A DNA stretch of 57,534 nucleotides from Clostridia bacterium (lineage in GTDB: Bacteria > Bacillota > Clostridia > Christensenellales > CAG-314), in contig JAQVWG010000010.1 in assembly GCA_028698585.1 (NCBI GenBank), positions 1 through 57,534 of the forward strand, read 5' to 3'. The notes under the pieces are model-generated. The model saw nothing but the letters and a program-made list of their open reading frames with translations. It searched no databases and was not told the DNA's origin. This document shows positions 36,899 to 46,329 of this stretch, in pieces (positions within the stretch are counted from its first letter, which is position 1; every line of letters begins with the position of its first letter). The position numbers and the translations under genes are program-made.

Positions 36899-36994
36899 GC
36901 AGACAGCGAGGAGCGAAATTACTCTATGCAACTATCTATTAGCTACGCCTTTATTAAGTTGTTTATTGACGGATACAGCAATCGCACTGACTAA
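36899..36994 (+). pseudogene. Fragment of the protease gene 3' end
   Basis: Aligns with 36696-36767 at a 203-bp offset, roughly 80 percent identical, ungapped and open in frame (ADSEERNYS...AFIKLFID, then a different ending and TAA). Several differences are synonymous (TTC/TTT, ATC/ATT, TAT/TAC), which may mean it is the remnant of a second complete protease gene rather than a recent local duplication. 36995-37233 shows no gene. Confidence 0.75.
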
Positions 36995-37233
36995 CACTGA
37001 CACACATGTGTGCTCAAATTATGTGACTGTAGTTACGACAGCCAACTAGTTTATTATAGGCAAATATTGTTTATTCATGTTCAATAGTATTATGCAATTA
37101 ATTTAGACTAAGTGGCGATATATGGCTTGTTAATAAGTCTTGATAAACGTATAATGACCGAGAATTAAGAATGTTTATATACAGGACTGTGCCTAGATAA
37201 TATTACGTGAGCACATCAACTATAATGGATAAT

Positions 37234-37263
37234 AAGAAGTCCCCATAATAATGAGGACTTCTT
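37234..37263 (-). terminator. Terminator of the MFS gene
   Basis: AAGAAGTCC (37234-37242) and GGACTTCTT (37255-37263), 12-base loop with an inner CAT/ATG pairing. On the reverse strand TTATTATCC follows the stem. It lies 16 bases after the transporter stop. Confidence 0.75.
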
Positions 37264-37278
37264 GCATTCTGTGTTACA

Positions 37279-38925
37279 TTATTGCTCGGTTGATTGCTGT
37301 GTCTGCGACAGTATTTGCTCTGCGTTGCTGTCGCCGTGTTTAACGAATATCATGGTAACGAAGGACAGTGCTACGAAAATGGCCCCGTATGGGAACAACA
37401 CCTCACGCATACTGATAACATCCATAAGTTTGCCCGACAGTATAGGCGTGACTATTTGTGCAGCCATACTTGCTGTGTAATAGTAACCAGTGTATTTACC
37501 AACATCTGCGCCGGTTGCTAGTTCTACTACCATAGGTAGACTGTTGACATTTATTGATGCCCAGCCGACACCGGCCAATATGAACAGGGCATTCATCAGC
37601 CACACGCTAGTGCCTGCGCCAAGGAATGACGCAGTCAAGAATGCAGCAGTTAGTAGTATAATACCTCCCATTATTGTCTTCTTGCGACCGATTCTGGTTG
37701 CCAACATACCTGCCGGTAGGAATGCTATCAAAGCGGCAATTTGAGCGATAAGTAATGTTGTGTTGTAGTCAACTAATAATACTTGTGATGCATAGACTGC
37801 ATACTTACTGGTAATAGCATTGTAGCCAAAAAACCAAAGTGCGATGGACAACATTAGGAAAATGAAACTAATCTTACGATTCTTTGCCATCTTCTTGTGA
37901 CCCTGGCTGTCCACTATCATATCTTTTTCTTCATCCAGTCCCAGTCGTTTAGTATCTTGCTCCATTGTCGCGACAAGAGAGGGTTCATTGACTGTAAACA
38001 TGAATATTATAAGGGCAATTAACATCACAATACAGGTTATTCCTACCATAGGTATATAACTCATCAGAGCATTGGCAGGTTTGCCCGTGCCTATCACCAT
38101 GCCAACCAGCAGAATAATTGCACCACCGACAACGCCCATTATGTTAATTATGCCGTTAGCCTTACTCCTGAGTGGCTTGATAGTAACTGCCGGCATAAGT
38201 GCGACAGCAGGACTGCGGAATGTGGCCATACTAAACAGTGCGAACAGTAGTATAATGATAAATACTATTAGGTTGGTTGGATTCTCATTCGTAATGACCT
38301 CAGCATAGGCATTACGCACAGGAATAACTACGTCTGCATAGTCCTGTTTAGCTTGCTTATCGTCATTATTATTATCATTGAGCATGTAGCTGTTGAAGTC
38401 ATCAAGCGTATATAAATCCTGAAGTTTACCTTTTTCGACCGTAACGCTTGCACGAAATCCCTCTGGTATATCATCTAGCCTATCTGCCTGTTCGGTAGAA
38501 GATAGAGAGTCAAAGTTCTTAACGTAATAGGGGTTGTTAATCTCTCTATTCGTGTTCCATAGATTAGTAGCGGCTATCTCGGGATTGGAGTAATCCTGCA
38601 TGAGTTTAGCTTGATTGGTATCGACTACAGATAGGCAAAAGAAGCAAACTATTGCGATAATGGTGCCTATTAATATGAACGGTGTGCGCTTGCCGAACCG
38701 TTGAGCCAGTCTGCCGTTAGCCTTGTCGGATAGGGCGCCGAACAATGGCAACATGAACAGTGCCAACACGTTATCCAGTGCCATAATGACACCTGACCAT
38801 GATTGTGACATGCCGTACTTGTTGGTTAGAGTTAATGCAACCAGCGTATCATATGATTGCCAAAACACACAGATGAGGAAAAAAGCCAGTCCAACCAAAA
38901 AAGTATTTTTATAGTTGAGTTTCAT
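37279..38925 (-). CDS. MFS transporter with large loop, SLC45/sugar-type
   Basis: 548 residues. Twelve membrane segments; the MFS loop motif GALSDKANGRLAQRFGKRTPFILIG after segment two and ATRIGRKKTIMGG in the second half resemble the SLC45/sucrose-transporter branch. An unusual ~110-residue hydrophilic insertion (about 105-215, rich in Asn/Asp) follows the fourth segment and probably lies outside. The Gln/Ser-rich tail is short. GGAGG precedes the ATG. It is a single-gene unit with its own terminator. A sugar or glycoside substrate coupled to protons is likely but unproven. Confidence 0.88.
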   Translation of the reverse strand: MKLNYKNTFLVGLAFFLICVFWQSYDTLVALTLTNKYGMSQSWSGVIMALDNVLALFMLPLFGALSDKANGRLAQRFGKRTPFILIGTIIAIVCFFCLSVVDTNQAKLMQDYSNPEIAATNLWNTNREINNPYYVKNFDSLSSTEQADRLDDIPEGFRASVTVEKGKLQDLYTLDDFNSYMLNDNNNDDKQAKQDYADVVIPVRNAYAEVITNENPTNLIVFIIILLFALFSMATFRSPAVALMPAVTIKPLRSKANGIINIMGVVGGAIILLVGMVIGTGKPANALMSYIPMVGITCIVMLIALIIFMFTVNEPSLVATMEQDTKRLGLDEEKDMIVDSQGHKKMAKNRKISFIFLMLSIALWFFGYNAITSKYAVYASQVLLVDYNTTLLIAQIAALIAFLPAGMLATRIGRKKTIMGGIILLTAAFLTASFLGAGTSVWLMNALFILAGVGWASINVNSLPMVVELATGADVGKYTGYYYTASMAAQIVTPILSGKLMDVISMREVLFPYGAIFVALSFVTMIFVKHGDSNAEQILSQTQQSTEQ

Positions 38926-39212
38926 ATAATAACCTCCATTGATAATGTTGCTGTTTATTCGGGTATACTATTTTTGAGATAAGTATTGCTGTTTTTGAGT
39001 ATACTACCATTCGGGTCAAAAGTAAATAGTATTTCTTTAGGTTATTAACTAACATACGCCTGACGGCATAATATATCTAGTGTCAATGTAATTAGAGTGT
39101 GCACGAAAGTTGCATTAAATGCAATATTGCTTAGCATAAACAGTTGATTTTTATTGTTGAAAGGACTAGTATAGTTAGGTAAAAAAAACAGGAAAAACAG
39201 AGGTGCAACAAT

Positions 39213-39551
39213 ATGAAAATGTTCATGATAATTGTCACACGCAACGATGACCACCTTAATAAACTTCTCAATAATCTGCGTGACTACGAGCTCAAGGGCA
39301 CAGTGATACCTACTACCAGTATAAGACATGCGATACTGGACAACAATATTGAGCCATTGCCCGTGTTCGGTGGATTGCGGCAACTATACAGCAAGAATAC
39401 CGACCTTAATACGACTATCATGCTGGCAGTAGAACAAGAGGAACTAGAGAATGTTAAACAAGCTGTGCGCGATGTGTATCAAGATGTTGGTCAGCATAAA
39501 GCGCTTATGCTTGCCACACCGTTATCTTACTTCGAGGAGTTGACTGACTAA
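39213..39551 (+). CDS. PII-like small signalling protein
   Basis: 112 residues with the PII/CutA-type order strand-helix-strand...strand-helix-strand: KMFMIIVT, DDHLNKLLNNLRDYELKG, a loop at ~38-62 (the T-loop position), NTTIMLAVEQEELENVKQAVRDVY, and a C-terminal LMLATPLSYFEEL. The classical uridylylation tyrosine region is not conserved. It ends 5 bases before the CPA2 antiporter gene, and AGAGGTG precedes the ATG. PII-like proteins often bind nucleotides and gate the transporter encoded beside them, so it probably regulates the antiporter. Fold call moderate, ligand unknown. Confidence 0.7.
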   Translation: MKMFMIIVTRNDDHLNKLLNNLRDYELKGTVIPTTSIRHAILDNNIEPLPVFGGLRQLYSKNTDLNTTIMLAVEQEELENVKQAVRDVYQDVGQHKALMLATPLSYFEELTD

Positions 39552-39556
39552 ATAAC

Positions 39557-40918
39557 ATGAGTACTATATTGATTCTGGGCCTAGCACTCGCTATAGGCCT
39601 ACTTTTTACACGGATAATGAAATTAGTGCACTTGCCTAACGTTACAGGATACTTAATTGCAGGCGTACTGATTGGCCCTTGCTGTTTCAAGCTGTTCAGC
39701 GTGCAATCGCTAGGCACGGTTGAGGCGATTACCGAGGTAGCACTAGGGTTCATCGCTTTTTCGATAGGTGCATCCATTAAACTATCCACAATCAAACAGC
39801 TAGGTAAGAGTATCATTACCATTACCTGTTTTCAAGCGCTGACAGCAGTCGCACTTGTAGACCTAGTGTTGTGGATAATAGGCACGCCCATACCGTTAGC
39901 AATAACACTGGGCGCTATCGCTACTGCAACAGCACCTGCAGCCACACTTATGGTGGTAAGACAGTACAGGGCAAAGGGCAAGGTTACTGATACATTGTTG
40001 CCCGTAGTTGCGCTAGATGATGCCATCGGCTTGATAGTTTTTGCCATATCATTATCTATTGCCAAAGTGCTAGCAGTTGGTGGTACTGTTACCGTTCTAG
40101 ATGCAGTTGTAATGCCACTACTCGAGATATTGATATCATTCGCTGTGGGTGGAGCGCTGGGATTTATTTGTGCTTACGGGACCAGACTGTTCAAATCTCG
40201 TGCCAACAGGTTAACTCTAATTATTGCTATTACCATGTGCGGTGTTGCACTGGCAACGATATGCAAGGCATCATCTCTATTAATATGTATGACGATTGGT
40301 TGCATTTACTGTAACTTCTTCAAACAGAATGCAGTACAACTTGATGTATTAGATAGGTGGACGTACCCATTATTTATGCTGTTCTTCATCATATCCGGTG
40401 CACAACTAGATATATCGGTGTTGCCAACGGTGGGAATAATCGGTATTATGTATCTTATAGCCAGATCCGTTGGTAAATATTTAGGCGCTTTGGTGGGTGC
40501 TAAGATAGTCAAAGCAGATGATAATGTGTGTAAATATCTAGGGTTAACTCTACTCCCTCAGGCTGGCGTTGCCATAGGCATGGCTACGATAGTCATGGTT
40601 CAACTGCCACAGTTTGGCGAGCAGGTCAACGCTATCGTGCTAGCAGCCACGCTGGTGTATGAACTGATAGGCCCGTTAGTTACCAAGATTGCTTTAATCA
40701 AAGCCGGCGAAATAGACAGACCGACACCCAGAAAACGCGCTAAGGAACTACAGAACAACGAAGATGAACAGACGTTAACAACACCCACGCAAGGTGATGA
40801 TAAACAAAATATGAATACAATGGACTGTAGTGTGGAGCTGACGAACACTAACCCAGCCACTTTTACACAGAACAGCGAGAGTAATAACGGCGACACAGAC
40901 GCCAACACCAAGAAGTAA
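39557..40918 (+). CDS. CPA2-type cation:proton antiporter
   Basis: 453 residues with about twelve membrane segments. The ion-site ALDDAIGLIVF (Asp-Asp pair near residue 155) and TATAPAATLMVV identify the Na+/H+ or K+/H+ antiporter family CPA2/Kef-like, without the TrkA-N domain. Residues ~388-453 form a polar Asn/Thr/Gln-rich tail. It is translationally close to the PII-like gene (5-base gap), so probably regulated by it. The last 28 codons are duplicated downstream. Ion preference cannot be read. Confidence 0.9.
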   Translation: MSTILILGLALAIGLLFTRIMKLVHLPNVTGYLIAGVLIGPCCFKLFSVQSLGTVEAITEVALGFIAFSIGASIKLSTIKQLGKSIITITCFQALTAVALVDLVLWIIGTPIPLAITLGAIATATAPAATLMVVRQYRAKGKVTDTLLPVVALDDAIGLIVFAISLSIAKVLAVGGTVTVLDAVVMPLLEILISFAVGGALGFICAYGTRLFKSRANRLTLIIAITMCGVALATICKASSLLICMTIGCIYCNFFKQNAVQLDVLDRWTYPLFMLFFIISGAQLDISVLPTVGIIGIMYLIARSVGKYLGALVGAKIVKADDNVCKYLGLTLLPQAGVAIGMATIVMVQLPQFGEQVNAIVLAATLVYELIGPLVTKIALIKAGEIDRPTPRKRAKELQNNEDEQTLTTPTQGDDKQNMNTMDCSVELTNTNPATFTQNSESNNGDTDANTKK

Positions 40919-41064
40919 TGTAGTTTCTACTTACCGTAATTAGATAATTAGAGACTTATATGTAGGGTAATACTGTGTTAGACTGTAGTGTTAAGCTGAC
41001 GAACACTAACCCAGCCACTTTTACACAGAACAGCGAGAGCAATAACGGCGACACAGACGCCAAC
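40823..41064. repeat. Duplication of the antiporter 3' end
   Basis: 40823-40906 (inside the gene, encoding its polar tail) and 40981-41064 match at 81 of 84 bases, with a period of 158 bp. The copy is out of the original frame and untranslated. Similarity stops a few bases before the gene's stop codon. Confidence 0.95.
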
Positions 41065-41128
41065 TTCAAGCAGTTATTCTGATATAAATCACTTGGATTG
41101 AGCGAATTATATATTTTTTTGTCATTAA

Positions 41129-41149
41129 ATGCCACAGTACATGTGGCAT
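41129..41149. other. Hairpin within nested inverted repeat
   Basis: ATGCCACA, 5-base loop, TGTGGCAT. An outer pair CATTAAAT (41123) / ATTTAATG (41156) encloses it. A run of seven T lies before it, so a reverse-strand transcript would not be terminated in the usual way. Role unknown. Confidence 0.45.
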
Positions 41150-41311
41150 CTGTATATTTAATGGTTAATGCGATGGCTGGTAATGCTTGATGAGCATATT
41201 GCGACTATAAGTTGATGTATATAATTATGTCTAGTATCTCTTGTCGTAGTCGCAGTGTATACGTAAATGCAAGTTGTAAGTGTTATCATTAAGTTGTGCT
41301 ACCAGCCCGTA

Positions 41312-41515
41312 TCCTATTACTAACATAATATTGTTGAATACACCTTTAGACATCTGGCGAACGCATAGCAGTATCTAAGGTGCCAGTTAACTGCATTAAC
41401 CCATAGCGTATTCCTCCAATGATGTTATAGATTGTTGAATATAGATGTTTAGCAGTACTACTTGACTGTGTTTTCCTATTACCAGCATAATATTGTTGAA
41501 TATACCTTTAGACAT
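41312..41515. repeat. Direct repeat in gene-free DNA
   Basis: 41312-41353 and 41474-41515 match at 39 of 42 bases (core ATAATATTGTTGAATA), with a period of 162 bp. A weaker third ATTGTTGAATATAG lies near 41432. The whole stretch 41065-42287 holds no credible gene. Period and decay resemble the 3'-end duplications elsewhere, though no parent gene is present. Confidence 0.8.
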
Positions 41516-42013
41516 GCTGGTGTGATATACGAAGCATAATACAATGTGACTAACATGCTGTTCTGAATACACCTTGATAGTTAGCGTACTGTTACTTAAT
41601 GGTTGAGTATGTTAATGAGCTGTACGCATAGACTGTTCGCTAGAGCTATTACTGACATACTATACCAAAAAATATCGCCTACTAAGCTAGTTATATTCGA
41701 CAATATTCGCCCTGTGCGAATTCAATCAATTTATGTTACAATTTGACGATTACTGGCGTGTAGAAAAATGTAGATAATCATCATTAAATGACTAATGTCA
41801 TTTATGGTCATATTATGAATAATTTATAATAAATATAGTGAAAAACAAGATGAAGTGTAACAATAACTTATACTTGCGCAGAAAATGTATAAATATAGTG
41901 GAATGGTATGATGCGTGGTAAGTATTGATTAATATTGACTACTTTTGTCGGTTGACATAAAGGATTATTCCTAAGGGTGAAAATATGTCGTATATAGGCA
42001 CAATTAATCGAGC

Positions 42014-42043
42014 ATTAGTCCAATATTGCTGATTTGGACTAAT
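42014..42043. other. Perfect 10-bp inverted repeat upstream of the solute-binding-like gene
   Basis: ATTAGTCCAA, 10-base gap, TTGGACTAAT. No T run follows. ACAATTA at ~41999 can pair instead with TAATTGT at 42041, giving two alternative folds. Possible operator or RNA switch for the gene at 42288. Confidence 0.45.
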
Positions 42044-42287
42044 TGTCGGGGAAGTTATCTATTGCTGTCATATGATAGTAAGAATAAGATACGACTAATA
42101 TATACCGCAGTAGACAGACTATAATTTAACCTATTAATGCAATATTTGACATTTATCTACTGGGCGATTATTTCTGGTTATGATTGGCCTATGGCGAGGT
42201 AATTTACACAATTAACGCGCAAGATATTGTTATACCATCTAGATTGACATAAGGTATTGTTGCTTTACTGCTAGCATATAATGGTGT

Positions 42288-43445
42288 ATGCAAGTCAATG
42301 ACGGCAAGCGCATGGTGGGGGTTGGGTTATTAATCATATATGTGCTGTTCTGCATTCTCTGGGTTATCCCCAAGTTCAGTCAACAGCACGAGAAGTCCAA
42401 CACCGAGCCCTGTATATTACAGATATGGCATATCGACACTGCCGAGGGAGGCAGTATTTCGCGCGCCAGCTGGCTTAAGAGAATCATATCTGCATATGAA
42501 CATAATAACAAAAGTACATATGTACATATCAGCACATTGACATATGAGCAGGCATTGTTAAAAGTGCAAAATAAGGAGTCTTTTGACTTATTATCATTTG
42601 GGGTAGGAGTTGGGCGCAGTTTTTTGGATTATATTGTCGAACTAGACGTCAACACTGTTGCTAAGGGTGTAAGGAGAGAGTTGATTGAGGGTGGCACGGT
42701 GCTTAACAAGTTATATGCAGTTGCTTATATGATGGGTGGCTATTGCTTGTTTACAAGACAGTCTAGCGTACAGCACTTATTGCCAAGTGATATGACTGCA
42801 ACTAGCAATAGAGTTAACCTTATTGAAGTATTGACCTACAATTATGCACATGACAAGAAGTCAAAAAATGTTTCCTGTGTAACAGGATATGGAAAGTGTA
42901 ACTTGCCACTGACTTGTCTGTCGCTCAATACAGCGCATAAACTGACTAGTGATAATTTCGTACTACTCGATAATGCCATATCGCAGTATGACGCCTATGC
43001 ACACTTCATTGATAATGACGGCACAATGCTACTGGGCACCCAGAGAGATATATACAAGTTGGAGAACAGACTGAGTAGCGGTAGCGTGTCCGCATTGGTG
43101 TATCAACCGTTAAAGCACTTCACTGATCTAGTTCAGTACATGGCTATTTCTGCGCAGACAATGTATATGGACAAGTGCATTAGTCTGTTGCAGTATCTAG
43201 TAAGTCCATCTACGCAGATGTTAATTGATCAAGCATATATGTTGTCTGTGCTGAACATACCCGTATATGTCGATGGTTATATGGCACAACTTCAAGAAGC
43301 ATTATCTACAGAGATTACCACCATTAATGCGTTCTGCGATATAGAAATACTGTTCAAACAACGGCAAGATGACATAAGTAGCCTTCAAAAAGCTTCAAAA
43401 AATAATCTGGATATTTTTTTGCCTATGTTATGGCTAGGAGATTGA
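42288..43445 (+). CDS. Membrane-anchored extracellular solute-binding-like protein
   Basis: 385 residues. One N-terminal hydrophobic segment (~9-27) without a lipobox, then a region resembling family 1 solute-binding proteins: LQIWHIDTAEGGSISRASWLKR, a DLLSFGVG step, and LYAVAYMMGGYCLFTR. Family members bind sugars or peptides for ABC importers, but no importer genes are here. The start is uncertain: ATG 42288 lies only 5 bases after a TATAAT, with no good ribosome site. ATG 42312 would remove eight residues. murB begins 13 bases after the stop, so they are likely co-transcribed. An orphan binding protein used for sensing or wall-related function is possible. Confidence 0.68.
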   Translation: MQVNDGKRMVGVGLLIIYVLFCILWVIPKFSQQHEKSNTEPCILQIWHIDTAEGGSISRASWLKRIISAYEHNNKSTYVHISTLTYEQALLKVQNKESFDLLSFGVGVGRSFLDYIVELDVNTVAKGVRRELIEGGTVLNKLYAVAYMMGGYCLFTRQSSVQHLLPSDMTATSNRVNLIEVLTYNYAHDKKSKNVSCVTGYGKCNLPLTCLSLNTAHKLTSDNFVLLDNAISQYDAYAHFIDNDGTMLLGTQRDIYKLENRLSSGSVSALVYQPLKHFTDLVQYMAISAQTMYMDKCISLLQYLVSPSTQMLIDQAYMLSVLNIPVYVDGYMAQLQEALSTEITTINAFCDIEILFKQRQDDISSLQKASKNNLDIFLPMLWLGD

Positions 43446-43458
43446 AAAAAAACGTTAT

Positions 43459-44373
43459 ATGGTATATAATGATTATTACACAAAAAAAGCCGTTGGTATA
43501 CTCCAAAGTATAGATAACTGCAGATTAGATACTGATGTAAGTCTTAGCAACCTAACGACATTCTCAATAGGTGGCAATGCACTGTTATGTACGCCCACTA
43601 CTATCAGCGCATTGATGAGGGTCATTACCGCATTGTCTAATAGTGGCATACCATACTTCGTACTGGGTCGTGGCAGTAATTGTTTGGCCGATGATGACGG
43701 ATATAATGGTGTGATAATTAAACTAGGTGGTCAACTGTGCAGGTGTAGGGTCAGTGGCAATATGCTAATAGCGTATGCAGGAGCGACCACTGGTGCTGTC
43801 AGTAATCTGGCAATAAGAAGTGGGCTAAGTGGTGCAGAGTTCTGCGCATGTATACCTGCTAGCATAGGTGGTTGTACAGTGCTTAATAGTGGCTGTTACG
43901 GCAGTCAAATGAGCGACATTGTCGACAGCACACTGTTAACTGATGGGAAAAGACTCTTTACATACACTAATGCGCAGATGAAATACTCTTATCGTTCCAG
44001 TGTGCTGAAGGGGGACAGGCTAATAGTATTAGCAACCAAGTTGAAACTATCCCCTGCGCCCAGATTAGACATACAGCGCAAGATAAGCGATATATGGGCG
44101 AGCAAGAGTAAGACACAGCCACTAGATTTACCCTCGGCAGGTAGTGTGTTCATGAGAGAGGGCAACGTAATACCTGCAAGACTCATTGAACAAGCAGGAT
44201 TGAAGGGCGCAACAGTGTTCGGTGCACAAGTGTCATACAAGCACAGTGGATTTATAGTTAATGCCGGTAAGGCACGAAGCGTGGATGTAAAAAAACTCAT
44301 TGACATTATCACCAAGCGAATATATGCTGAATATGGTATAATGCTAAAGAGGGAAATTACGTATATAGAATAA
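43459..44373 (+). CDS. murB: UDP-N-acetylenolpyruvoylglucosamine reductase
   Basis: 304 residues. An FAD enzyme completing UDP-MurNAc synthesis with NADPH. Conserved parts are TTFSIGGNA, VLGRGSNCLADD, GAEFCACIPASIGG, the YSYRSS substrate region, PSAGSVF and the closing YKHSGFIVN. No Shine-Dalgarno is apparent, and translation may be coupled to the upstream gene 13 bases away. It heads the conserved murB-PHP-whiA-dnaE order of Clostridia. Confidence 0.95.
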   Translation: MVYNDYYTKKAVGILQSIDNCRLDTDVSLSNLTTFSIGGNALLCTPTTISALMRVITALSNSGIPYFVLGRGSNCLADDDGYNGVIIKLGGQLCRCRVSGNMLIAYAGATTGAVSNLAIRSGLSGAEFCACIPASIGGCTVLNSGCYGSQMSDIVDSTLLTDGKRLFTYTNAQMKYSYRSSVLKGDRLIVLATKLKLSPAPRLDIQRKISDIWASKSKTQPLDLPSAGSVFMREGNVIPARLIEQAGLKGATVFGAQVSYKHSGFIVNAGKARSVDVKKLIDIITKRIYAEYGIMLKREITYIE

Positions 44374-44441
44374 ATCAAGACAGGTATTGAATGATAGGAG
44401 CAGGACAGGTGGTTCAATACCATATATAAGGACTAAGGAAG

Positions 44442-45185
44442 ATGATTCTAAGCGACTTGCACTGCCACACTAAATACAGCGATGGCAAAGGAACAGTAGA
44501 AGAGATGGTAGACGCCGCCAGAAAGGTTGGTCTCAAGCAGTTGGGTATCACCGATCACGGACTCGGCCATATTGCATTTGGTACATCTGTTGCCAAGCTT
44601 TATCAGGCTAGGGAGTGCATTGATAGACTCAATGCCCAATATGATGACATAGAGATATTACTGGGAATAGAGGCCAACATATATGACAGTAACGGTGACT
44701 TGGATTTACAGAACGCAGACATGGGTGTATTCGACTATATAGTTGCAGGTTTTCACCAGATTGCTAAACCCAAGAATATATTAGATTATTTTAGATATAA
44801 TTTACGTGGCATTATTCCGCACCACAGAAGCGCAAGGGAAATCAAATCTACAACAAGAGCATTCTGTAACGCTATCAATAATAGCGTTATGAATGCATTC
44901 ACACACCCATTCTATGGATTGGCTATGGAGATAGCACCAGTTGCCAAGGCTGCAATAAATAACGGGGTATTCATTGAGCTCAATGGTAAGAAAGTAAGCA
45001 TGACTGATGAGCAAGTGTTAGAGTTCGAGTCTTACGGAGTGGATTTCTTATTGAGTTCGGACGCTCACTCGCCAGATAGAGTGGGAGATGTAAGTGTACC
45101 ATTAAGCGTGGTTGAGAGAGTCAATCTAGACAAGTCGAGGATTGTTAACTGGGAGAAGACAGTCAAGTTGACAAAACGCTGGTAG
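44442..45185 (+). CDS. PHP-domain phosphatase (YcdX/histidinol phosphatase-like)
   Basis: 247 residues. Metal-binding PHP motifs: DLHCHTKYSDG at the start, ITDHG, an internal GIEANIYD, and late SSDAHSPD. Such proteins hydrolyse phosphate esters with three metals. Linkage to murB, whiA and dnaE is the usual Clostridia arrangement and gives no specific substrate. AAGGA lies 3 bases before the ATG. Confidence 0.9.
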   Translation: MILSDLHCHTKYSDGKGTVEEMVDAARKVGLKQLGITDHGLGHIAFGTSVAKLYQARECIDRLNAQYDDIEILLGIEANIYDSNGDLDLQNADMGVFDYIVAGFHQIAKPKNILDYFRYNLRGIIPHHRSAREIKSTTRAFCNAINNSVMNAFTHPFYGLAMEIAPVAKAAINNGVFIELNGKKVSMTDEQVLEFESYGVDFLLSSDAHSPDRVGDVSVPLSVVERVNLDKSRIVNWEKTVKLTKRW

Positions 45186-45291
45186 ACTACACAATATTAC
45201 TGATATCTACGCAGTAAGAAGATACATCCGTCAAGTCAACGAGTTGACTGGCCCCCAAAAAACACTAGTACGGAATATTAAGAATAGAATA

Positions 45292-46245
45292 ATGGAAAAA
45301 CTTACTTTTTCGCAACAAGTAAAGAACGAAATACTACTCAACCAACACCAGCCACCATGCTGTCTTAACGCTTTTTTGACTGCAGTCATTATGTCTAGCG
45401 AGCTATCTATATCACAGAAGGGTGTTGGTTTCTGCATATCTTCGATTAATTTAGATTTTGTTAAATATATCGCACAAATTGTGGACAAGTTATACGGTCA
45501 ACAGACTGATATACTTGCTGAGAATGTCAACAAGAATAAGTACCTGTACACAATCACAGTATTCAACCAACAGATACTGTTCGACTGTGGTGTGCTTTAT
45601 CGTGATGATAATGGATTAACTCAAATCAACAGTAATGTTAGTCCTTACGTTATAGAACAGGAGTGTTGTAAAAAAAGCTTCGTCAGGGCACTGTTTTTAT
45701 GCTGTGGATCGGTAGTGGTGCCACAGATAACAGACGAAAAACAGTCATTGAGTTATAAAATGGAGTTTGCGCTCAGTAATAGTAACTTAGCATTAACACT
45801 CGTGCAGATTATGAGCCAATTCGGTTTTGATTTCAAGAGCATTGACCGCAAGAGCGGTGTCAGTGTGTATATTCAAGAGAGTGACACGTTGAGTGATATA
45901 CTGACTTTTTTTGGCGCACAACAATGTATGTTCGTACTAGAAGATGTCAAAATAGCCAGAATGTTACGCAATCAAGCCAACAGGCAAGCCAACTGTGACG
46001 TAGCAAACATCAACAAGAGTATAGATGCGGCCGAGAAGCAGATAGAGTGTATTAAGAAGCTCATTGAGAGTGGCAAGATGAACCTACTCGATGATAAACT
46101 TAAACAAATGGCAGATTTACGCATGGAGAATGCGTCGGCCAGCATTGCAGAGTTAGCGGATATGCTCGGCATTACCAAGAGCGGTGCAGCACACCGTATG
46201 AACAAGCTGATAGAGTTTGCTGAGCAGGAGCAACTTGACACTTAG
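45292..46245 (+). CDS. whiA: WhiA-type DNA-binding protein
   Basis: About 317 residues. The N-terminal half is the LAGLIDADG-like domain preceded by TFSQQVKNEIL and CC (HQPPCCLNAFL). The C-terminal helix-turn-helix is ASIAELADMLGITKSGAAHRMNKLIEFA. In Gram-positives it affects cell division and chromosome organisation. ATG 45292 (MEKLTFSQQ) is the family start. The frame extends 16 codons upstream without support. Unlike many Firmicutes, no rapZ (yvcJ) or yvcK precedes it. Confidence 0.95.
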   Translation: MEKLTFSQQVKNEILLNQHQPPCCLNAFLTAVIMSSELSISQKGVGFCISSINLDFVKYIAQIVDKLYGQQTDILAENVNKNKYLYTITVFNQQILFDCGVLYRDDNGLTQINSNVSPYVIEQECCKKSFVRALFLCCGSVVVPQITDEKQSLSYKMEFALSNSNLALTLVQIMSQFGFDFKSIDRKSGVSVYIQESDTLSDILTFFGAQQCMFVLEDVKIARMLRNQANRQANCDVANINKSIDAAEKQIECIKKLIESGKMNLLDDKLKQMADLRMENASASIAELADMLGITKSGAAHRMNKLIEFAEQEQLDT

Positions 46246-46272
46246 GGCAGTAGTATCAAATGGGTGCATAAC

Positions 46273-46289
46273 CATTCAGTGACTGAATG
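46273..46289 (+). terminator. Weak hairpin after whiA
   Basis: CATTCAG, loop TGA, CTGAATG, 28 bases after the whiA stop, with no T run. Possible weak terminator. Confidence 0.35.
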
Positions 46290-46329
46290 CCGAAAAACAG
46301 TTAATGATGACAACAAGCAAATAGAGGGG

